A DNA stretch of 64,000 bases from contig NZ_VFVY01000013.1 of the NCBI RefSeq assembly GCF_006442315.1, positions 1 to 64,000 on the forward strand. Direction: 5' to 3'. The translations under genes and the position numbers were made by a program. The notes beneath the pieces were generated by a model. The model had not been told where the DNA came from. It saw only the letters and a list, made by a program, of their open reading frames with translations, and searched no databases. This stretch comes from Mesorhizobium sp. B2-3-4. GTDB taxonomy: Bacteria; Pseudomonadota; Alphaproteobacteria; Rhizobiales; Rhizobiaceae. Each line of letters opens with the position of its first letter. Position 1 is the stretch's first letter. Of this stretch, positions 17,367 through 26,010 are shown piece by piece.

Positions 17367-20210
17367 CTAGTTCAACTTTGCCAGGGCGACATTGACCGCG
17401 GCGAGATTGGCCGGCGTGTCACCGGCACCGACACCGATGGCAGCCTTTCCCGCGATGGCTGCTTCGCAAAGCGATTTCGCTTCCATCAGGCTGTCCCGGT
17501 CGCTCTTGCGGCTGCCCAGCCCGAGCAAGGCGTGACAGAGGCTGTCCTGCATATAGGGGACTTCCGTCGGGTCAGCCGTTTCCTGTACCGCGAGCCCGGT
17601 CCTCAGGATCGGAATGGCGGCTTCGAACTGTGTCAAATCGTTCTCGCGCTCGCCCAGCAGCACGAGCTGATAGCCGATGGCGTTCTGCAGCAACGCCCAC
17701 TGGTCCGGATAGGTGTCCCTTGTGCGGATCTCCGCCGATGCCTGCCAGGCGGCGATGGCCGCGCGCCAGTCGTCCGCGCCGGATTTTCCGCTCTGGCGTT
17801 GACCGAGCGTGGTGAGCGCATCGCCTATATTGCCCTGGATCATGGCCCAGTCGAACGGTACTCTGTCGCGCGTCGTTTCCTCAAGCGCGGCACGGTAGGC
17901 GGCTATGGCGGCGTTCAGGTTTTCCGTGCCTGTCTCGCGCCCGCCCAAAAGGTAAAGCGCGCCGCCGAGATCGTTCTGCGCCAAGGCCCAGTTGAGCGGC
18001 ACCCGGTCGCGGGTCCATTCTTCCAGCGCGGCGTGGTAGGCTTTGACCGCAGCGTTCAGATTGTCGTTCCCGCTCTCACGTTGGCCCAACGCGCGCAGCG
18101 CATTGCCGAGGGCGTTCTGGATCATCGCCCAGTTGAGCGGCACCCGATCACGGGTCATGACCTCAAGTGCCGCGCGATAGGCGGCGACGCCGGCCGTCAG
18201 CTTGTCGGTATCGTTCTCGCGCAGGCCGAGGTTTTTGAGGGCAACACCGAGATTGTACTGCGTCCCGGCCCACTGGAAAGGCACCCGGTCGCGGGTCGAT
18301 ACCTCCAGTGAGGCACGCAATGCGACTACCGCCGCTTTCAAGCTGTCGGTCCCGGTCTCGCGCCCGCTGAGCTGTGTGAGCACGCCGGCCAGGTTGGTCT
18401 GCGTCGTCGCCCAGTCCAGCGGCACCCGATCGCGGGTTTCTTCTTCAAGCGCGGCGTGAAAGGCCTCGATCGCCGCCTTGAAACTGTCCGTGCCGGCCTC
18501 GCGCTCGCCAAGCTGTGCCAGCGCTATGCCCAGATGGTCTTGCGTGTACGCCCAGTCGAGCGGCACGCGCTTGCGGCTGCGCTCCTTCAGGGCAAGGCGG
18601 TAGGCTTTGACGGCGGCATTCAGACTGTCGGTACCGCTCTCGCGTTCGCCGAGCTTCTTGAGTGCATCGCCCAGCCTGTCCTGCAGGTTCGCCCAGCGAA
18701 GGCGGTCGGTCTTGCGCGGCGAAAGTTCCAGCGCATCGCCGTAGGCAGCGATCGCCTGTTTCAGGGCGTCGTTGTCGCCCTTCTGGTCGCCCAGCGTCTC
18801 CAGCGCATCGGCCTCGCCGCCCTTGTAGGTCGCGGCGATAGCCCTGTCCCACTTGCTGACCTGATCGAAGGCCAGCCGATAGTTCTCCGCCGCTGCGGGA
18901 TAGTCGCCCTTGAGGACATAGGCCTGCGCCGTCCTGGCGATCACCGCGCCGCCTTCCAGCCGCCTCGCCTTGAGGTCGGCCTCCGCTTCATCGAGGCTTT
19001 TGCTGATGACGAGGTAGCGGTCCTTGGCCTGTTCCCAGAATGTGACGCTGAGATCGAGCGCTCCCTCGTCGAGCGCCTGTTGCGCAAGGCCGGAAAGTCG
19101 CACGATCTCCGGATCGCTGCTTGTCAGCGCCGTGTGTTCGGCCATCGCCTTCTTGATCGTATCGGTCTGCGCCTTCAGCAGCTGGTCGAGTTCGGCCGGG
19201 TCGCTCGGCACCTTTTGTCCCAGCGCCTGCAGCAGGCCGTAAATGGCATCCATCGGCACGGCGGCCTTGGTCGCGGCCGCCTCCACCTCGCGGCGCAGAT
19301 CGTCCGGCGTGTCGGCGATGCTGAGCAGCAAGCGCCGCCTGCCCTCGCGAATGGCTTCCTGGTCCTTGTCGCCCACCGGCTCCGGAGCACCGAAGCTCAG
19401 CACCCGCCGCAGCGACGAGTTGGTCCATGGCAGTTGCCGGCCGTCCGTCTTGAGGTAGACCTCCTGCCGCACCAGCGTCATCAGCTCGTCGAACGGATAG
19501 CCGCCGGCGCCGAAATGCTTGAGCAGCGCCGCCGCGTAAGGCGAGTTGCCGCCGGCCTCGCCATCGAGTGCGGCCTCCCCCGGCGATGCGGCGAAGCCGA
19601 TCACCATGCCGAGGCTGTCCTTGGATACGCCGGGCTTTGCGATCGGCACCGCGCCGCGCGGTTCGCCGAGCCCGGTGGTGGCGACGTCGATCACCGTGCT
19701 GGTGCCGGGCAGCGCGATCGTCGTGCCGGCAGGGAACGCATTGGTGCGGCAGGCATCGAGCAATGTGATCGTCACCGGCACGGTTCTGGCCAGCTGTTCC
19801 AGCATCTCCTGCACCGGCACCAGGCTTTCGCCTGCCTTCTCCGGTGTCGAGATGTCGGCATCGGTCGGCACCAGATAGTCGGCGCCGCCCGCCTCGACGC
19901 CGTGGCCCGAATAGTAGACCAGCGCCACATCGGCATTGCCGGCATCGCGCAGGAAGCGCTGGATGTCGCTTTCGAGGTCGGTCCTATTGTCGTTCAGCGC
20001 GCGGTGGACATCGAAACCGAGCTTGCCCAGCAGATCGTCCATCGCCCTGGCGTCGCTCTTGGGATTTGCCAGATCGCGAAGCGCGTCGCTGTCATAATCG
20101 CTCTCGCCGATGACCAGCGCCACACCATGAAGGTCGGCGGCCAGCGCGGGTGCCTTTCCAGGCAACAGCACCAGGGCAAAAGCGGCAAGAAGCGCGCCTC
20201 GATATCGCAT
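17367..20210 (-). CDS. Exported caspase-family (C14) protein with long TPR-like repeat region
   Basis: A 947-residue protein. A signal peptide covers residues 1-25. Residues about 27-260 are a caspase-like peptidase domain with the dyad His103 (YYSGHG) and Cys154 (LLDACR). A coiled-coil-rich linker follows. Residues about 540-900 are tandem repeats of roughly 48 residues with the pattern RDRVPLxWAxxQxxLGxAL and LGxREtGTDxL, a TPR variant. The start at 20210 gives the signal peptide; the frame stays open to 20453 without conserved sequence. Such bacterial caspase-TPR proteins are poorly characterised; a periplasmic scaffold-protease is the likely role. Confidence 0.85.
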   Translation of the reverse strand: MRYRGALLAAFALVLLPGKAPALAADLHGVALVIGESDYDSDALRDLANPKSDARAMDDLLGKLGFDVHRALNDNRTDLESDIQRFLRDAGNADVALVYYSGHGVEAGGADYLVPTDADISTPEKAGESLVPVQEMLEQLARTVPVTITLLDACRTNAFPAGTTIALPGTSTVIDVATTGLGEPRGAVPIAKPGVSKDSLGMVIGFAASPGEAALDGEAGGNSPYAAALLKHFGAGGYPFDELMTLVRQEVYLKTDGRQLPWTNSSLRRVLSFGAPEPVGDKDQEAIREGRRRLLLSIADTPDDLRREVEAAATKAAVPMDAIYGLLQALGQKVPSDPAELDQLLKAQTDTIKKAMAEHTALTSSDPEIVRLSGLAQQALDEGALDLSVTFWEQAKDRYLVISKSLDEAEADLKARRLEGGAVIARTAQAYVLKGDYPAAAENYRLAFDQVSKWDRAIAATYKGGEADALETLGDQKGDNDALKQAIAAYGDALELSPRKTDRLRWANLQDRLGDALKKLGERESGTDSLNAAVKAYRLALKERSRKRVPLDWAYTQDHLGIALAQLGEREAGTDSFKAAIEAFHAALEEETRDRVPLDWATTQTNLAGVLTQLSGRETGTDSLKAAVVALRASLEVSTRDRVPFQWAGTQYNLGVALKNLGLRENDTDKLTAGVAAYRAALEVMTRDRVPLNWAMIQNALGNALRALGQRESGNDNLNAAVKAYHAALEEWTRDRVPLNWALAQNDLGGALYLLGGRETGTENLNAAIAAYRAALEETTRDRVPFDWAMIQGNIGDALTTLGQRQSGKSGADDWRAAIAAWQASAEIRTRDTYPDQWALLQNAIGYQLVLLGERENDLTQFEAAIPILRTGLAVQETADPTEVPYMQDSLCHALLGLGSRKSDRDSLMEAKSLCEAAIAGKAAIGVGAGDTPANLAAVNVALAKLN

Positions 20211-20293
20211 TGGAACCCCCCACCCCAAAGTAGCCAACGCTGATACATCTGACAATCGAGGGAATTTGGGCGCAGTGAAGTCCTGGTTGGCCC

Positions 20294-20920
20294 TTATCCG
20301 TTGAGCGACCTTGGACCGCTGACGAACGGGCTGCCCCTGACATAGAAGCGCAACAGCCGCTCGGCATCCTTCGAAATGCCGATCCTGGTGCTCTGCCCGA
20401 TTTCGCCGGGATCGTGAGCCGCATCGGCGAGCCACAGCGGGCCTTTCCGGCAAAGGTCGAGTCCGTCGAGCGAACGATCGATCCGCAACGCCATCGCCAG
20501 CCGTCCCGGTCCGCGCGTCAGGTCGCGTAGCCGCTCGACGCCGCGGTTCAGCCGCATGATCGCGACACCTTCCAGCGGCTCCAGCGCCCGGATCAGCACG
20601 CCGGTCCCGATGCCCGGTGTCTCGCTGGAGACATTCAGCATGAACGAGATGCCGTAGGCGAGGTAGACATAGGCGTGCCCACGCTCGAGAAACAGCGACC
20701 GGTTGCGTGGCGTCATCCCCCGAAAGCCGTGCCCGGCCGCGTCACCGACGACATAGGCTTCCGTCTCGACGATGCGGCCGCTGACCCTGCCTTCGGGCAA
20801 GTCGCGCACCACCAGCTTGCCGATCAGGGCGCGTGAGAGGGCGGCCGTGTCCCCCGGCAGTTCCGAACGCGCGAGTGGGGGATGATTGGTCGAGTCGCTC
20901 ACGCTATCCGCCCGGCCCAT
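20294..20920 (-). CDS. DNA-3-methyladenine glycosylase (AAG/MPG type)
   Basis: A 208-residue base-excision repair enzyme of the mammalian AAG/MPG family, which flips out and removes alkylated purines. Family motifs include GRIVETEAYVVGDAAGHGFRG (near residues 48-68), RNRSLFLERGHAYVYLAYG and GPGRLAMAL. The Glu/Tyr pair of the active site is in ETEAY. Its start overlaps the end of the upstream SnoaL-like gene by 22 nt, so the two are probably cotranscribed. Confidence 0.9.
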   Translation of the reverse strand: MGRADSVSDSTNHPPLARSELPGDTAALSRALIGKLVVRDLPEGRVSGRIVETEAYVVGDAAGHGFRGMTPRNRSLFLERGHAYVYLAYGISFMLNVSSETPGIGTGVLIRALEPLEGVAIMRLNRGVERLRDLTRGPGRLAMALRIDRSLDGLDLCRKGPLWLADAAHDPGEIGQSTRIGISKDAERLLRFYVRGSPFVSGPRSLNG

Positions 20921-21279
20921 TGAGCGCGCGAAGGCCCCGGCTCGAACGGGTCGCCGAAATACTGGGTCTCGCGGGCCACCTTGCCGTCGAGGAATTCCAT
21001 GATGCTGACGGTGTAGGAGGGCCGCCCGTCATAGGTCAGGACATACTCCGTGACCCAGAGGTCGCCGCTGCCGGTGATGCGGCGCACCGCGAAGCGCTTG
21101 CTGCTCGGTTGCGCGGCGCGTGACGCCTGGATGTCGTGCCGCCCCCTTATGCGTTCGCCCGATTGCGGGTAATCGAGCACCGCGTCCTCCCGGTAGATAT
21201 CGTGCTCCGCATCGAAGTCGCCGATGTCGGAAGCGGTCCAGTGGCGATCCAGCGTCGACCTGATCTCGCGGTCTTTCAT
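20899..21279 (-). CDS. SnoaL/NTF2-like fold protein
   Basis: A 126-residue protein of the nuclear transport factor 2-like superfamily, with the N-terminal helix of the fold (RSTLDRHWTASDIGDFDAEH), a central GERIRGRHDI and the C-terminal MEFLDGKVARETQYFGDPF. Members are small-molecule-binding proteins or isomerases. The start at 21279 is preceded by AAGGAG; a longer frame to 21333 is unsupported. The specific role is unknown. It overlaps the glycosylase gene downstream. Confidence 0.8.
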   Translation of the reverse strand: MKDREIRSTLDRHWTASDIGDFDAEHDIYREDAVLDYPQSGERIRGRHDIQASRAAQPSSKRFAVRRITGSGDLWVTEYVLTYDGRPSYTVSIMEFLDGKVARETQYFGDPFEPGPSRAQWAGRIA

Positions 21280-21514
21280 GGCGCTCTCCTTGTCCATGCC
21301 GTCGAGGGACCGTCCTATCACGGTCCATCGCATGGCTGTTAGCGAAGGGTCGCGCAGTCGGCCCCGAAGCGCCCGATCTCAATCGAGCCTGAGCGCCGCG
21401 ACCTTGCCTCGTTCATCGGCGGCACATGGAGGGCCGACTTGCCGTCGGTGCCGATATCGGCGCAGTGGCCTGGACTGGCCACTGGGATGCGAGGCGCGCT
21501 CTGCCCAATGTTAC

Positions 21515-23560
21515 TCAATTTATTCTCTTCAACACAAAATCGTCGGCCTGCAGATTTGGAATTGCGTACGTATGACCGTTGCTCCGAAGCGTTATCGATC
21601 CGTCTCTGCTTATGCTAACCTGCTTGGTCGGCATGCCCGTTTCCTGGCCGCGCTCCCACGTATCCAGGAATCCCAGATAGCTAAGCCCTTCTGGTGACGG
21701 AGCCACCAAATATTTTATTTGTTCATCATAGAAAAGAGCGACGCGGTTTAATCCATCCAGGATGCCCATATACTGTGCTTTTTTGAAGTATTTCTCCAAA
21801 TTGGTTTCATTGCCGTCACGAAAGATACCATCAACATTCGCAACAAGGCGCTCTCCGCTTAGGATAACAAGGCATGATTCGATCATCCCGCATCTGTAGA
21901 GAACAATCAGGTCAGCGATACCGCCCTTGTCTATGTCGTAGACAGTCATATCCAAAATGCTGCAGCCAAGCCTGGAGTAGTAAATGGCTCTATGCCCGTC
22001 GCGCTCGAAAGTAAAAGTGCCGCCGTCCCGATCCTGCTCGAATGTTGCGGTCTCGGGGCGTCCGTCCGCATCGAGATCGAGGACGAATTTTGCCCCGCCA
22101 CAAAGTTGAAAGACCCCGGTGTCGGTCTCTTCCTGCGGGAAGAAGTTAATTCCGCTGCCGAAAGTGGTATTATTTATCGTCGGTTTCAAATTGTAGGCCC
22201 GTGCAAGGCAATCGAAGACACTTCCGTCGAAGTTTACCGAGCCCGGCGTAGGTGGGGGTCGTCTGCATGAATCGTCTTCGCTCATTTTGTGAGCGATCGA
22301 CAACATATTCAAATCGACATGAATATCATTCGACGGCTCGCGAGCCTCAACGCCGACTCCCTCGTTGAAGCTGTATTCCACCGATTTCAGAAGGTTGCCG
22401 GAGAGGGCTAGGTCTTCGTCCCAGCTCATTTCAAGCGTTGGCCTTTGCCGGTCGCCTGTCATTTTCCGGACATCCCGCCGCGTTTCGATGATGGCGTTGA
22501 AAAAGGTGCTTTTTTCTCGCACATTCGAAGCGAACGCTTCGGCAAAGGGGCTGTTTTGGCCGTTGACGGTGTCGAGCGCGGTTTGACCTTCCGCCGAAGA
22601 AAATGAAATCGCGTAGTCCATATCCTTCAGAGCCGTCAACTCGACGGATCGAGACATCAGAGTCTTGACCCCGCGCGTATTTTGCGCGTCGGCGACCTGT
22701 GTGGAAACGGTTAGGCTATCATCGACGTCGACTATGTTTCGGCACGCATCGAAAACAACGAGGACCTTCTTGTACCCCAACTTGGAAATTGTGCTCAAAA
22801 CGACCGATATGGGAACATACTCACCGTTGGAAACGCCGTTTGCGACTTTGAAGGACGGCAACAGCAAAGATGAGTTTCCCGCGATAGTCGCGGCGTGACC
22901 GGCGTAGTAGAAGATGAAAACGTCCTTGCGGGGACTGTCGGCGAATCTGGAAAGAGCATTGAGCAAGGCTTGGCGCCCGATATTTCGCTCGATCCTTGTG
23001 GCGATACCGCGCGTCATCAAAGCTGACGAGACCAGCGTGGCGTCCGCGTCGGGTGTCTTGAGGTGGTCCAGCTCTGCATAGTCCCAATTGGCAACGATAA
23101 ATGCATCCATCGCATTTCCCGCGCCACCGAGTGATCCGTAGTCGATAGTCGCGGAGGTGATTTGCATTTTGTGGCTGTCCGCTGCCGCAATGCTGGGCGC
23201 AACGGGTGTGAGCGCTGAGGGCGTCTGCGGAAGTGAAATACCAAGCTTGGCGGCCACCGCCGAATACAAAGCGATCTGCTTCTGATGTTCCGCGCGGATA
23301 CACGCGCTGTCTGCTCCGCAAAGGGCCCTTCGTTTCAGGAAATTCCGCTGCTCCGTGATCACCGGTTGCCGGTTGCGGACGCCATCTCTCAAACTGGCGA
23401 ATGTCGAGCTTAGTTGGCGGTCAAGTTCTTTGAGATCGCTATTGCCGCAGATTGCAAGCTCGTCAGGGCTTTTTGCCTTCGCGCACCAATCTTGCGCCGA
23501 AGCGTTGGCACTACAGACGAAGAGAAGAAGGCCGCTGAAAAAAAGAGACCAAAAACGCAT
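21515..23560 (-). CDS. Exported LprI-like / caspase-family fusion protein
   Basis: A 681-residue protein with a signal peptide at 1-22. Residues about 24-100 form a Cys-rich segment of the LprI/DUF1311 lysozyme-inhibitor type (Cys26, Cys38, Cys81, Cys87). Residues about 135-370 are a C14 caspase-like domain with His222 (FYYAGHA) and Cys273 (VFDACRN). The C-terminal part (about 470-681) contains DLDADGRPETATF and other FG-GAP/VCBS-like segments. GC content is visibly lower than in the surrounding genes. Transfer is likely. Function is unknown; a stress- or wall-linked periplasmic protease is plausible. Confidence 0.8.
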   Translation of the reverse strand: MRFWSLFFSGLLLFVCSANASAQDWCAKAKSPDELAICGNSDLKELDRQLSSTFASLRDGVRNRQPVITEQRNFLKRRALCGADSACIRAEHQKQIALYSAVAAKLGISLPQTPSALTPVAPSIAAADSHKMQITSATIDYGSLGGAGNAMDAFIVANWDYAELDHLKTPDADATLVSSALMTRGIATRIERNIGRQALLNALSRFADSPRKDVFIFYYAGHAATIAGNSSLLLPSFKVANGVSNGEYVPISVVLSTISKLGYKKVLVVFDACRNIVDVDDSLTVSTQVADAQNTRGVKTLMSRSVELTALKDMDYAISFSSAEGQTALDTVNGQNSPFAEAFASNVREKSTFFNAIIETRRDVRKMTGDRQRPTLEMSWDEDLALSGNLLKSVEYSFNEGVGVEAREPSNDIHVDLNMLSIAHKMSEDDSCRRPPPTPGSVNFDGSVFDCLARAYNLKPTINNTTFGSGINFFPQEETDTGVFQLCGGAKFVLDLDADGRPETATFEQDRDGGTFTFERDGHRAIYYSRLGCSILDMTVYDIDKGGIADLIVLYRCGMIESCLVILSGERLVANVDGIFRDGNETNLEKYFKKAQYMGILDGLNRVALFYDEQIKYLVAPSPEGLSYLGFLDTWERGQETGMPTKQVSISRDGSITLRSNGHTYAIPNLQADDFVLKRIN

Positions 23561-23718
23561 TCTGCGATCGCCCAACCCAACCCGGTACATAGCATCAAGT
23601 ACATTTGGCGCCGATTCAAGGCATGCAGAGACAGAATGCTCGACGCGCGATCCACCAATTTAATCGGATTCCCAATCGGATCGGATTCCTTGCATAGGGC
23701 GGTGATCCGGATCAGCCT

Positions 23719-24027
23719 TGGCCAACGAGTTTGTTCATCGGCTGGGCGATCACCCATATCGAGAAGGAGGCGACCTTCGTCAGCTTCTCCAGGCGGATGC
23801 GGCCGGAAACGGCGGAGATGGTGCGGCGCGAGGCCGAGGAACTGGCCGACCGCGCGAAACTGCTCGCCCATCACGACCAGCACACCACGCCCGAGGATGG
23901 ACTGGTCGGCTATAAATGGACCTTTGCCTTCGGCGCCACGCCGTTCGAGGCGATCATGCCGATCGGCCCGCACGCGCGGGATACCGCCGCGCGGATCGAT
24001 GCTGGCAAGCCACGTATGCCGGCATAG
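23719..24027 (+). pseudogene. Probable 5'-truncated gene remnant
   Basis: The frame opens immediately after an in-frame TGA and has no ATG or ribosome-binding site near its beginning, only TTG codons (23719, 23731). The encoded roughly 100 residues (for example EMVRREAEELADRAKLLAHH and GYKWTFAFGATPFEAIMPIG) have GC-rich, native-looking codons and read like the C-terminal end of a larger soluble protein I cannot name. It lies at the edge of the lower-GC patch, so it may have been truncated when neighbouring DNA was gained. Confidence 0.4.
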
Positions 24028-24119
24028 TCCGTTGCGCAACCGAAGTCGCCGCGACCCCGGCGGCTCAGGTCACCACTGGTCCAGGCCGTGCGCCAGCATC
24101 GGTTGGCGATAGTGATGCG

Positions 24120-25277
24120 GTGGCGGATGATGCAAAATCGCTGGCGTATGAGTGGATTGCGCCCGATCATGACGATACGGTTCGCAAGGCACCCCACCAG
24201 CTTGATTCTTTCGAAAGACCTTGTCTCTTGCTCCTCCTTGTCGCTGTTTCCGTATTCATCGGCGCTTGGATAAGCCTTGTCCTGCACGAGGCATCCCATG
24301 CTCTCGCCGGACATCTAGGGAAATTGCAGATAAGGGAACTTCACCTCGGTTTAGGACCAACGGTATTCCGCACCCGCCTGCTGAGAATGGAGGTCCGTGT
24401 AGGAACCGTTCCGCTAATGGGCTGGGTGAGAACGGCTCCTCAATTGCTCTTTTCAAAGCCGGCTAATCTGTTTTTTGTCGCCGCGGGGCCGATGATGGAT
24501 ATTGGCTGGTTGGGGGTCCTGAGCGGTGCAATGACCATCTGTCGCGGGACAGAATTCGCAGGCAATGTCTTGGCGCCGGTTGTCATAGTCCAGATGATGA
24601 TGGTCTTCGGCAACATCGTTCCGCACCATTCCAGGGTCTACGGGCAGAGGCTGCCTAACGATATGCTGGCCCTATGGAAAATTCTTCGGAGAAATCCCGA
24701 CACGAACGCTGCATATCGGCAGCTTTATCTGAACGCCTTACGGCCTTATATGAGCCCGGAAAATCTGTCGTGGCAGCCAACGGGTCAGTCCGATCGGGTC
24801 GCTTTCTATTTGTTCAAACCTGACCTGACGGACGAAGACATCCCGGCGTTGGAGGATGAGTTGGCCCTCACCACGTCTCGAAGCGAGCGACTCCTCTTTA
24901 TCGATACCGCGGCTACGAAGATCCTCGCCCAGCCCGTTCGGTCGAGCTCTCGTCTCGATGCTTGCCTCGATCGCCTGACGGAAATGGCTGTTGCGATGTC
25001 TCCCGAGCTCCGTACCCTGAGAGGGACGCGCGGCGCGGCGCTTGCTCGATTGGGACGCCACGAGGAAGCGTTGAATAACCTTGCTGAGGCTGACGAATCC
25101 GATGATTTGAATCGCGCCCTGAATGCCGCCTTCAGGGCGCTGGCACATTCTCAGGCCGGTCAAGAACAACTGGCCGCAGTGGAGCTTGAGAAAGCCGCCG
25201 CCATCTTGCGATCCAGCGACGAGGTGAGCCAGATCGACCGTAAGATCGTGGATACTGTCGGCGCAGCAATAGGATAA
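24120..25277 (+). CDS. M50-type membrane metalloprotease-like protein
   Basis: A protein of about 385 residues. The zinc motif HEASH lies in the first hydrophobic helix region (SLVLHEASHALAGH, near residues 53-66). A second membrane segment has AAGPMMDIGWLG, and FGNIVPHH...LPNDM resembles the third-ligand region. The C-terminal half is cytoplasmic and helical, TPR-like (GRHEEALNNLAEADES). The start is uncertain: the frame is open far upstream, and GTG at 24120 is the best guess. GC is lower than in the core genome. Substrate unknown; the exported caspase-like gene lies nearby, on the opposite strand. Confidence 0.7.
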   Translation: MADDAKSLAYEWIAPDHDDTVRKAPHQLDSFERPCLLLLLVAVSVFIGAWISLVLHEASHALAGHLGKLQIRELHLGLGPTVFRTRLLRMEVRVGTVPLMGWVRTAPQLLFSKPANLFFVAAGPMMDIGWLGVLSGAMTICRGTEFAGNVLAPVVIVQMMMVFGNIVPHHSRVYGQRLPNDMLALWKILRRNPDTNAAYRQLYLNALRPYMSPENLSWQPTGQSDRVAFYLFKPDLTDEDIPALEDELALTTSRSERLLFIDTAATKILAQPVRSSSRLDACLDRLTEMAVAMSPELRTLRGTRGAALARLGRHEEALNNLAEADESDDLNRALNAAFRALAHSQAGQEQLAAVELEKAAAILRSSDEVSQIDRKIVDTVGAAIG

Positions 25278-25350
25278 CCCGCTCGGGAAGAGGTCGAAAC
25301 ACCCCACTGATGCCCGATCGTCAGGGATTGCCCTGCCTGCTTGCGGCCCG

Positions 25351-25746
25351 TCAATAGTTGGCGCCGCCGCCGCAATCGCATTCGGCCTCGCTCGCTTTGT
25401 CGTTCCAGCCGCTGCCGACATAGGAGTAACTGCTGCTGGAGCGGAAGTGATGGCCGCCGCGGTCGACATGTTCCCACAGCGTGATGGTGCAGCCGCGCTT
25501 GACCTTGAACGACGACACCTGGTCGTTCCATGACGGTTCGTAGATGAAGCGGTGAATGCCGTCCGATATGCCGACATCGGGCGCGTTCACCATTTTCATG
25601 TCGTCGCCGCTGCCGAGCGTCCAATGCGAGCCGCCGAAATCGCGATCCGAATAGATCGTGCAGGTCCGGCTCGCGGCATTGGCCGCGCTCGCCAGCATGC
25701 CGATGGCGACACCTGCCGCCAGAATGTAGGCATTCACCCGTTTCAT
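25351..25746 (-). CDS. Secreted beta/gamma-crystallin-like protein
   Basis: A 131-residue protein with a signal peptide (residues 1-24, ending SAANAA). Its mature part carries crystallin-type Greek-key motifs: CTIYSDRDFGGSHWTLGSGD and CTITLWEHVDRGGHHFRSSS, the second with the Tyr/Trp-x6-Gly pattern. Related bacterial proteins bind calcium or act as peptidase inhibitors (family I36). Four cysteines could form disulfides in the periplasm. The gene stands alone; a purine-rich ribosome-binding site (GGAGGGAGA) precedes the ATG. Confidence 0.75.
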   Translation of the reverse strand: MKRVNAYILAAGVAIGMLASAANAASRTCTIYSDRDFGGSHWTLGSGDDMKMVNAPDVGISDGIHRFIYEPSWNDQVSSFKVKRGCTITLWEHVDRGGHHFRSSSSYSYVGSGWNDKASEAECDCGGGANY

Positions 25747-26010
25747 GTCTCCCTCCAGCCCGGTCTCGATGAGTGCGAAATATGCAATTGCCGTGCGAAC
25801 GAGCCGTCACCGGCAAGGTCCGGATCGACCGGCCCGGCGCGCGGATCGACAAGCAATCAAGTCGTAAGCAATCGGGTCAGCAAGCAAGCAGGTCAGTAAA
25901 GGATGCGGCATGACAATTGGTGCCGCCAGGCAAGAGTCAACGGCCGGCGCGTCGTCTCCAACGCGCAAGATTACAGCAATTGCGGTGAAGCAACAAACGG
26001 GAAAGTTGAT

